From Bimuria novae-zelandiae CBS 107.79 (Eukaryota > Ascomycota > Dothideomycetes > Pleosporales > Didymosphaeriaceae), in NCBI GenBank assembly GCA_010015655.1, contig ML976662.1:1114818-1178817 (forward strand): a stretch of 64,000 nucleotides of DNA. Direction: 5' to 3'. The notes beneath the pieces are model-generated. The model did not search any database, was not told the origin of the DNA, and saw only the letters and a program-made list of their open reading frames with translations. Below, piece by piece: positions 56,158 to 64,000 of this stretch; within the stretch, counting starts at the first letter, position 1; each line of letters begins with the position of its first letter. A program made the translations under genes and the position numbers.

Positions 56158-57384
56158 ATGTCCATTTCCTCCAGTTCCGAGAACTCCAAACGTCGCATTC
56201 CCGAAGAGAAAGGGCCTTTCGGCAAAGCGCGCAAGCGTGGCGTCAGCCGAAGCAAAACACCAAACATCTCAAGCGCACACGATCTCACTAAGCAAGAGAA
56301 CCTGAAGCACATCGACGACATCTTCTCGCAGTTCAAAGCGGATGACAAGCAGAAGTCACTACGAAAGAGCTCGGCTTCGCAGGTCCCCGTATCTACGTCT
56401 ACACCGAACCTACTAGACACTGGAGGATTGTCCGCGTCATTCCAAGCCGGCGCGCCTACAAATGGAGTCAAGGTACCAAAGGAAGTCATGATCTACGGAT
56501 TTGGCAAGGACCAACAATGGGCTGCGATCAGCAAATTTGAGGAAATCTCGGGTGGTACAATATACGAGGAGTACGAGCGACAACCATCAGAAGGGCGGTA
56601 TGGTCTCAGTTTCAGCGCTTCTCGACCGGCGGATTACAGCAAGCTCGCCGCCTCGCAAATCGCCAAGATAAACGAGTACGTTGGCGGCAATCACTGGGTC
56701 AAGGTCACTTTCGACTCGGCAGAGGCAGCAGACCGTGCGATACACTGGGGATCGCCGCACACGATCTGGGGCTACGAAGTCTACGCGGAGGACTATAAGG
56801 GCATCCCACCGAAAGATGGCGACAAGCCCATTCCCGCAGGCTCAATATCGCCCACCGCATCGCCGAACACCATGTCCTCAGCCACTATGCAGGGTGGCGC
56901 CTCCCAATCGTCCGCGACCGCCTCCTCCGCAACCGCGACCGCCTCGACGCCCGCGATCGCCCCCACACAACGCACACCCCGCCGATACCTCGGCGAGTGG
57001 CTCGATGCCTTCAACGACGAGACCCCTTCCGCTTCCGCCCCGCAACCGCAAGCCGTCGTTGCCCAAACAACATCGACCCAGCTCCGCCCAACCGGCACAT
57101 CCACGCTCCGCCTCAAAGGCGCAAAAGTTAAAGTCGGCAAATTCAGAAACGACAAAGTCTTCCTCCCCACGCGCCCCAAGTGGCAGGAAACCCTCGGCCA
57201 GTTCCCCATCATAGGCTGGGTCGTCGGCTCCGGCAACGGCCTCATCGGCGACCAGGTGCCCCGCGATGCCGACGGCAAGTTCGACCACAAGACCGCGAGC
57301 TTGTACTGGCGGGCGTGGTATATGGTGGATTCGTGTTTTGGGACCGATTTTTGCGGCGTCAAGGAGAGCGAGTATGATGATTAG
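56158..57384 (+). CDS. Nucleoporin Nup53/Nup35 family
   Basis: A component of the inner ring of the nuclear pore complex. Single exon, 408 aa. The N-terminal 105 residues are Ser/Lys-rich and probably disordered. An RRM_NUP35 (MPPN) domain spans about 108-215: KEVMIYGFGKDQQWAAISKF, YEEYERQPSEGRYGLSF and HWVKVTFDSAEAADRAIHWG, then WGYEVYAEDYKG. It is followed by a Ser/Thr/Ala-rich linker without FG repeats. The C-terminal region (about 340-365) reads LGQFPIIGWVVGSGNGLIGD, an amphipathic membrane-binding stretch as in yeast Nup53. The frame is clean and the start has a normal context. Confidence 0.9.
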   Translation: MSISSSSENSKRRIPEEKGPFGKARKRGVSRSKTPNISSAHDLTKQENLKHIDDIFSQFKADDKQKSLRKSSASQVPVSTSTPNLLDTGGLSASFQAGAPTNGVKVPKEVMIYGFGKDQQWAAISKFEEISGGTIYEEYERQPSEGRYGLSFSASRPADYSKLAASQIAKINEYVGGNHWVKVTFDSAEAADRAIHWGSPHTIWGYEVYAEDYKGIPPKDGDKPIPAGSISPTASPNTMSSATMQGGASQSSATASSATATASTPAIAPTQRTPRRYLGEWLDAFNDETPSASAPQPQAVVAQTTSTQLRPTGTSTLRLKGAKVKVGKFRNDKVFLPTRPKWQETLGQFPIIGWVVGSGNGLIGDQVPRDADGKFDHKTASLYWRAWYMVDSCFGTDFCGVKESEYDD

Positions 57385-57915
57385 GTCGACGGCCACGATT
57401 TGGGCATAGCATTGGGCGGCGTATTGGTTTTAATGGATCATGGCATGATGGGTGGCGGCGCGATTGTTGCCGCGCTGTGCAGCTATTGGGATTGTATAGG
57501 GAGGGCGTCTTGATGAGCGCTTGGGTGTTCGATAGTGTATTAATTCAGAACGTGTACATTGTTCTACGCGGGTTCAGCACGCATTCCATGCACATCTCAA
57601 CTACAACTGCAAGGCATAATTTTTGGTGAGTGCATTTGTGTTCAGGGACATGACGCCCTCGATTCACACAGCGGACGTCTTTCCCGTTGCATCTGTTATT
57701 AAATCAACAAGCTTTAAATCACAAACATAGAATCGCACGCGTAGTGGTGATTAAAACTGGCATTCCTAAATACAAACGCCAGTTCATGAAGGCTAAGATT
57801 GCCAGACGTGAGGAAAGCATCATACATCCAAGCTCAACCACTCCCTACGCCACATCCGTACGATACATTACGCCTGTTCCAGCGCAGCCGAGCCCCTCCA
57901 CCTTCATTCCCTGTT
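57385..57915. other. Convergent 3' region between Nup53 and Sar1
   Basis: Holds the two 3' UTRs of convergent genes; nothing else is seen. Confidence 0.5.
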
Positions 57916-59053
57916 TTAGACGTACTGGCTGAGCCAGCGGATACCCTCGCCGTAGCCTTGTCGCATAACGACACTGCACATGAACACCTCGATCGGCCGG
58001 ATACCCTCGAGAGGCACCTTGCCCTTGCCCGTTGTCTGGTACAGGCCCAAGGCAGCCCTGAGCTGGTCTTCGGAGATGGCGTCGGGGTGATCGATCTTGT
58101 TGCCGAGGATGACGAAGGGGGTGTTGGCGAGCTCCTCCATGGCGAGAAGGGCGTCGAGCTCGGCTTTCGACTCGGTGAGACGCTCGTGGTCCTTCGCGTC
58201 GACGAGGAAGACGATTCCGCTTACTTCGGGGACTGCGATAGGTTAGAAAGGCGCCCAGCGAATCTGGTTGGGAGCTGTACAGTAGTCGCGCCAGAGACGA
58301 CGAGCTTGTGCGTGACCTCCGAGATCGAAGGTGGTAAACTTGACGTTGCCGATGGAAAGCTCCTCGGAGGTCGGGTGGAGAGTCGGCTGGCTGAAGCGCG
58401 TTGTAAGTATCTGTTCCGTGACGGACGTTGGTGGAAGCCTTACAGAACAGCCACCCTGTCATTCTTCAACATGTGAAGGAGTCTGGCCACATTAGCTATG
58501 TGTCTTCCCCGCACAACGGAGATCCATACGTGGTCTTTCCTGCATTGTCACTGCCTAGAGGTTAGCTTCAGTCCCGAAATTGAGAGAGAGGTTTGGGTGC
58601 ATACAGTCCGAGGAAGAGCAACTTGGCGTGCTATTCATGTACGTCAGCAACACGCCTGAGGTCTCGTGTGGTGCTATTCACCTTGTTGAGCAGGCCCAGT
58701 GACGCCAAAACATCGTAGACTGTATCCAAATCAGAATATATCCTTGACCGGAACACCATGTAGCGCAGCGCAAAGAGAGAACCGATGCTGATGTATATGC
58801 GTGGTGCCACCGATAAGGCCAGCCTTCATGCAGACCACCGATGACCGAAGCCCTCAGTGTGCTATATATCGGTATGCGGCTGCCGGGCAGAGGACATGTG
58901 CCTCCTTCGCAAGTGTGGATCGAAGGCGACGCAGAGACGATGTGCGCCAGGGAGATATAATGTGCATGAGACCTTTACTTACACCTGTGCATATGGTCAG
59001 AGAGAGCTTTTCAACTCAGTGTATTCCGTAACTTACCAGTTTATGATCCACAT
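57916..59053 (-). CDS. SAR1: Small GTPase Sar1 (COPII coat assembly), with a 2 nt micro-exon
   Basis: An Arf-family GTPase that starts COPII vesicle budding at the ER. Exons on the minus strand: 59053-59037, 58984-58983 (GT), 58719-58682, 58630-58605, 58550-58530, 58482-58444, 58390-58281 and 58232-57916. The sum is 570 nt, exactly 190 codons (189 aa, the family length). The protein starts [20 protein letters not shown] with the amphipathic N-terminus. GTPase motifs are GLDNAGKT (27-34), T51 in switch 1, DLGGHAQ (70-76) and NKID (129-132). It ends [10 protein letters not shown]. All introns are GT-AG, 47-54 nt, except 58982-58720 (263 nt). The micro-exon is needed: a direct join of exon 1 to 58719 loses two bases of the WF codons. 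Confidence 0.95.
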
Positions 59054-61569
59054 GGTGACTGTGGGTTATCTAGGTCTCTCAGATTTTGCGGCTCGTGGAT
59101 CGCAATCGGCTGCTGGCGGTGATGTGGTGTGGTGAGCCGGACTTGGGGTACTCTGCTTTAGTATGGCCGTGATCCATGGATGAGGCACGGGCCGACGATT
59201 GTTCCAGCGATCATACGCTAACCTCATGGGATCAGCCTGTCACGTGTATAGCTCCTTCACCTCGATCGTGGTCGCCGGCCTGCCAATACACGCAGATGTA
59301 CATTGTAATATCGCAGCTAGCTCCCAGGTTCTTTTCTCTGTGAAGAGAGCGGTAATTATCGGCGAGCCTTGTGGAGGGCTTCCAAACAGAAGGGCGGAGG
59401 GATAACACTTGTGAAGTGACCCAGCACTTGAGAGATCCAAGACTGTTTTAAGCATGCTTTTCATTCTCATCGCTCTCTCCGGAAGTCAATAAATAGATCA
59501 CTGCTAAATTGAAGAGCTTTTATTATCCACGAGGTGCACATGCGCGATGAAGGTCGGACACAAAATGTATACTCCCAAATCACAGCTCATGAGCTGAGTA
59601 TGCATGTAAGCGACCATCGGAGAGAAGCTCTTGGCATTCTCGTCCGAATAGACAAGGCTGTTTGTCTGGTGACATTCGCCAGACCGGAGATGATACACAG
59701 GGTGCCAGCGCTGCAAGCCAGAGTCACTAAAGGATATTACAGGGCGCTTCGATGGACTTGGTTGGTTGACTCGAAAACAACGTTAATATCAAGCTTAAGC
59801 TGATTGTCGGGCTCTCAGAACACCCTATATGCCGCATGATCCTCGCGTAATCCGTAGCTTGGCGGTTGATTGATATTCTATTGGAGGGACTGAGCTGTAT
59901 TTGGGTTTGTCCGAAGGGACCGCCCTTTTAGACACCTCGGTGTAAGCCGGCGCCATTATGCTTACTGCTAGCGGCTGATCACTGAAGGCTTATTTTGTAA
60001 GCGCAATGATGCCTGACGTTCCATCCGCCCACGGCTGCTAGCGGGCTGATGCGTGGCTTGAGTTGAATATCCACCGTGTGGCTTCGGGCTTGGTACGACC
60101 GGTAACTAGTCTGATAGCAGAAAGCATGGCGAAAGCGTGGAATCTCACAAGTGGGGCGATAGCATCTTGAAAGTATGGGGGCCGTCACCCTTGATTCTTC
60201 GTATGCTGTGGTGGTCAACGACCTGGAAATTACAAAGCAGTCAATGCACGAATTTATAATAGCAACGGCCATTGTAGGCCTTCGAACGACAGCGGAGCCA
60301 GTATATGGAACTGCAGAGTGAGCAGAAAAAGCCTAGGACCAGCGTAGCGGTTGCTAGGACTCATCATGATGGTTTATCCAAAGGTGTTACCGTAAATAGA
60401 AAGCATATTCGTTATGACGATGAGATTATTTGGCATCACAAGTTCAATGAGTACGAAGAAAGCAGCGGTGAGGTGAGGTTGGAGGTTGGAGGTTGGAGGT
60501 TGGAGGTGCAAGGCTGAGCACAAGTGGCGCTAACAGCCACCGCACGGTTTCCAACGGCGTCTGTGCAACAGCCGCGGACAAAATCTCCCGAGGCCGCCAC
60601 ATCAGCATCAGCCTCTACACCTAAGAGTTCCGTCCGCGCTTTGTGCGACGGGATCCTACTAGATGCTCTCATCTTACATCCGGAAAGTCGCAGATCCGAA
60701 AACACATCACGCCAGAAGCCTCACATAGGAATAGTATCAGTGAAATACAGTCACAGTGGATTTCCAAGGTGAATGCTGCGCGTCAGTCCCGGGCGCCATT
60801 CTCACAGTTGCCAGAGGATGTAACTTCATCATCACGGAGTCTCCGCAACGTGCTTTCCTACCAGATTCATGAGGATATCTTACGATTCAGCATCTGTGCA
60901 CTGCTCATCCCTGAACGATTGACCGCAAGGATTCTGATGGCGGATCATCACAGCGAATAAGATCTTTTCCGGTCCTCTTCGCCTTTTCACTTGCGGGAGC
61001 TTGGGGTCAGATAGTGGCACTCTAAGCACCACGCGGTCATTATGAACCCCACCGTAGGATCTCGGGACGTATCGCTTTAGCTTCCAGCTGAGCAGGTCTT
61101 TGCATCTTGCTGATCTTGACAGGCGGGAGATCAGCGACCTGCAGCCAAGCAGCCTATCTATCTCCCAAAACCGAGACCCTGGCACTTGCAGGGCGCGCGT
61201 TAGAGCCTCAATGAGATATAGTCTGCAATGTTCGATCCTTATGAGAAGCAGCTTACCCCAATGTGTACTCCTACACTCCGGTCATGCCATTTTGACCTCA
61301 CTGTTCACCCTTTCTTGATCCTGAACAGGAAAAGAACGCGCCGATGACCTCGTACACATTCACTTTCAGCTACAATCACGACGTTGCAGCTCCGAATGAA
61401 GGGTCGATGTGATAGGAGGATTAGAGAGATTGATCTGTGCAATCCCAGTCTCCCGGAGAGCCCTGGCCCTCTTGAGTTCCTATCTTCGATCTCGCAGTCA
61501 TCGTCATATCAAGAGTTCATGGGGGCGTTCACAAACTTCTTATAAGACTACAGATTCATCTTCTGCTCC
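59054..61569. other. Long intergenic region
   Basis: About 2.5 kb including the Sar1 promoter. Reading frames here (for example + 59534-59803, + 60524-60772, - 61185-60880) lack domain similarity and splice support. A GGAGGTT minisatellite lies at 60475-60507. Otherwise it is unassigned. Confidence 0.4.
60475..60507 (+). repeat. GGAGGTT tandem repeat
   Basis: About 4.5 copies of a 7 bp unit GGAGGTT, preceded by GGTGAGGTGAGG. Purine-rich on the plus strand. Confidence 0.9.
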
Positions 61570-62892
61570 ATGGATACAGCACCACAGAACGACACACCCA
61601 CTACTTCACCCACCTCTACGACCGGATCAACAACATCGAGCATCGCTCTATCAAGCTACCTTACAGTCCCAGGCTCACAATCCTCTCGAAGGAGTACTCG
61701 TCTACCAGACACCGACACATTCGAACAAGAGCTTAGCTTTTTCTTCCCATCATCATCAGTTGAATCTAACACTTCTGTCCCTCGGATTGTTGAGCCTTCC
61801 AACTCATCGGCGGAGCCAAGGTCCCGATTTCGGAGTGTGGAAAGAAACCAATCAGCGTACAGACGTTCTATGTCCGTTTACTCAACGAGTTCCATCGATT
61901 CGACCTCCAGTACCTTCAGCAATCCTCCTGCAAGGGCATATCGTGTCCCTTCTTTCCAAGCCATGTCGGGTTCACGCTCTACGATCACACCGGTAAGAGT
62001 CCAATGTTCAGCCATGCCTTTTGAATTCACCGATAAAACAAATTCGATGGTCGAGAAATACAAGCTGCCCGAAATTCTTGGTTTCAGTGCGGTATCTAGT
62101 CCTGAACGAGCCTTGGTCATCCAATGCACCACTGAGAGAGAGCTGAACCCCTTACACGATCTACTTTGGTACACATCATAGCAAGGCCCATGCTATTGCA
62201 CACCGCCGGTTGGTATAATCGTATCGTTAGAGTATATACTGACATATCAAAGGCCGAGAAGTCGCAGATGATCGAAGCACTTAACTCCCACCGCGTCAAC
62301 ACACTCGGTGAACTTCGCCGCATCGAGAAAGCTTTCGCAAAGCTCAATTCGCCGGATGTTGCTGCTCCCATGACTGCTGCTTGTACGTTAAATCTCCGGG
62401 AGACAGAAATATCTATGACTAACACTTTACACAGGGTCGTACTATGTCAACTCTCACGGGCTACTCACCGAGCTACGCGGGCTGACGAAGAACTATCCTT
62501 TCAGGTACGTTCGCCTCTCATCCTAGTCTACAAATCCGTGAACCTCCGCGCTAACACAACCGATCGTAGCTCCGAGTGCATCGAGGAAGCCAAACGAAGA
62601 GTCTACGCCGATCCCGAATCCAACAGGAGCTGGAACTTCTGCTGGCTCGTCCTGAACAAGATCCAGCAAGAGTATGTGCAAGGCGTGGCTTTTATAGCGA
62701 TGGTTGGCTAATAGTTTGTATAGTCAACTCCTTGCTTACTACGCCCAGCACCAGGCGTCTCAGCCGGCTATGTGGGGCGGTCGGGCGCCATCCTCTGACG
62801 GCGTGACGCAGTTGAAGAACGCGTTTGTCGCTGAATGGCACTGGGCGATCCAGCAAATGCTCAGGCATTGGGATCAGCCTCCTTGTCGCTAA
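61570..62892 (+). CDS. Unrecognised spliced gene, Ser-rich N-terminus
   Basis: The 5' part (ATG at 61570) encodes a Ser/Thr-rich region with patches RRSMSVYSTSSIDSTSSTFS, open to 62181. The 3' part has firm introns at 62383-62434, 62505-62569 and 62672-62723. Joined, it reads ALNSHRVNTLGELRRIEKAF, then AAWSYYVNSHGLLTELRGLT, NRSWNFCWLVLNKIQQDQLL and AFVAEWHWAIQQMLRHWDQP, ending at 62892. The join between the two parts (somewhere in 61995-62260) is unclear: the obvious donor GTACAC at 62169 with acceptor at about 62229 creates a TGA. Either another splice is used, there are two genes, or the gene is broken. No domain is recognised. Intron ends and the balanced frame make the 3' part a real gene. 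Confidence 0.55.
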
Positions 62893-63513
62893 TGAGACGC
62901 ATATCGCCGTCGAAAGCGCGTTTCTGTAATGACTCCGGCGGCGCCGTGAGATATGGCTCTGCGAGATCTGGCATCTCGTTAATAGTGGGGCAGTTCTACC
63001 AGCGCATCGAGAAGGCTTGAAGTCTTTAGATCCCTTTTTTTAACTTCAGGATCCTCCCATTCGTTATTCTACTCATTTCCTTTTGGTCTTTTCCTCAACG
63101 TCAATCCTCTCTATGTCATTTTCGTATATAGCATCCTTCATTTCTGTTATCGATCTATCCGCCAATCTTAGTCCATTCCGTTTGGTGATTGCATGTGGTT
63201 TTTGAGCGCGCTCCCTCCTCCAGTCAACCTTAGATTCTCAATCATCACACTTTGTGAGACTTTCAGTGCTGTCGACTTTCAATAGGCACCTGGCAAAAGG
63301 TCGCTCCTCAGAAGTTTGAAGATTTTCACTCAGCTAACTAATCGAATCGATCATTATCAGTAAAACAACCGCCCACACCAATGCCCCAACGCGCTCTGGA
63401 CACGACCGAGGCCTCGTGGCCGCCGATGGAAGCCGCGCCCCCTTTTCGGAAAAACCGTCCATATGAGGTCTACAAAGACGTTAGCTTCGCACTCAACATC
63501 GTAGTCAGGAAAC
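62893..63513. other. Convergent intergenic region
   Basis: 3' regions of the flanking convergent genes; no other feature. Confidence 0.45.
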
Positions 63514-63963
63514 TCACACAACATCCGTGCTATCAAAGTACGCAGACTTCTTATAATCCCCATCCAGAATCTGATCATTCGTCAAAACCGCCATATCGTT
63601 CCCGAAGCTCACAATCGGCATATTCGGAAAGAAGCCCTTGGTCAGAATGACATAACGCGCCAGCGCATACAGAGCGTAATTCTCCGCGTTGTTCAGCGCG
63701 TCGTAGTTCGTCTGCGTGGACAGCGTCGCGAGGAGCTTCGCCCGCGTCACGCCGTACGCGTATTTCAACACGCGGATGTTAGGGCCCGGCGTTTTTTTCT
63801 GCTCGTCCATGACGCCTGCGAGGACGGACGTGTTCATGGCGCCGGTGGTGGCGCTCATTTCCCATTCGCGCGTTGCGTTGGGGGAGGGGTTGGCTATGGG
63901 ACGGAGGACGATGGCTTGGCCGACGTCGCTGATGTGCATTACCATGCGGGCCCATAGCGAGGC
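63514..63963 (-). CDS. C-terminal exon of an unrecognised protein (cut by window edge)
   Basis: An open frame of about 150 codons ending at a stop at 63514. A splice acceptor (GTATAG, with CTGAC 14-18 bases upstream) at 63964-63963 probably starts this exon; the rest lies beyond the window. The sequence reads MHISDVGQAIVLRPIANPSP, then MNTSVLAGVMDEQKKTPGPN, and later NNAENYALYALARYVILTKG. The AENYALYALAR block resembles the C-terminal part of secreted fungal metallo-endopeptidase-like proteins, but no HExxH motif lies in this piece, so I do not assign a function. Confidence 0.5.
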   Translation of the reverse strand, partial: ASLWARMVMHISDVGQAIVLRPIANPSPNATREWEMSATTGAMNTSVLAGVMDEQKKTPGPNIRVLKYAYGVTRAKLLATLSTQTNYDALNNAENYALYALARYVILTKGFFPNMPIVSFGNDMAVLTNDQILDGDYKKSAYFDSTDVV

Positions 63964-64000
63964 TATACATATCACACACGTCAGTTCAATTCAGTTCCGC

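Noticed and set aside
59534..59803. Plus-strand frame of 89 aa in the long intergenic region
   Set aside because: No similarity to any family I know and no splice partners.

Overview
The window comes from a filamentous ascomycete, most likely a Pleosporales-type dothideomycete (the class is an inference from gene content). Three things point there: genes with many 45-65 nt spliceosomal introns carrying CTRAC/CTNAY branch sites, fungal-specific families (Pth11-like receptor, FAS1 protein, CRY-DASH with an RGG tail, GCR1_C Crypton), and GC-normal gene blocks next to long TA-rich blocks. In the TA-rich blocks old transposon frames are full of CAG-to-TAG and TGG-to-TAG stops, the mark of repeat-induced point mutation (RIP).

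Layout. 1-8962 is a gene block: a partial conserved protein, a PSMA-like M28 peptidase gene with two in-frame stops, a Pth11-like seven-helix receptor and a secreted two-domain FAS1 protein. 8963-34513 is a repeat block: a 1.4 kb TIR transposon with 5 bp target duplications, a pogo-like remnant, a 945 bp assembly gap, a Ty3/gypsy chromovirus (one full 3' LTR, 5' LTR cut by the gap), a piggyBac fragment, and a Crypton (tyrosine recombinase plus GCR1_C domain) that is split by an old solo LTR. That LTR was itself invaded by a second 10.5 kb gypsy element, which in turn carries a 3.4 kb hAT element. A second solo LTR also sits in the Crypton. Target duplications at four junction pairs (GGCGT, ATATA, CATGTAGC, CCTTA) fix the order of these events. 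34514-36486 is an intact glutamate decarboxylase gene, an island followed at 37115-40831 by a piggyBac-like element whose left TIR is interrupted by a second, inverted copy of the 1.4 kb TIR transposon.

40832-64000 is mostly housekeeping: CRY-DASH, a J-domain-like coiled-coil protein, two intron-containing tRNA-Val genes, ATP synthase subunit d, NAC alpha, ribosomal protein eL14, an F-box-like protein, a RIP-mutated pogo element flanked by a 54 bp perfect inverted repeat, nucleoporin Nup53/Nup35, the COPII GTPase Sar1, an unrecognised spliced gene and a partial gene at the right edge.

The most unusual coding observation is splicing. In the Sar1 gene the frame is restored only if two adjacent introns are removed around a 2 nt exon, giving exactly 190 codons. 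The M28 gene needs a 1 nt exon in the same way and also carries a GC-AG intron. I found no operon-like or pathway-level linkage among the genes.
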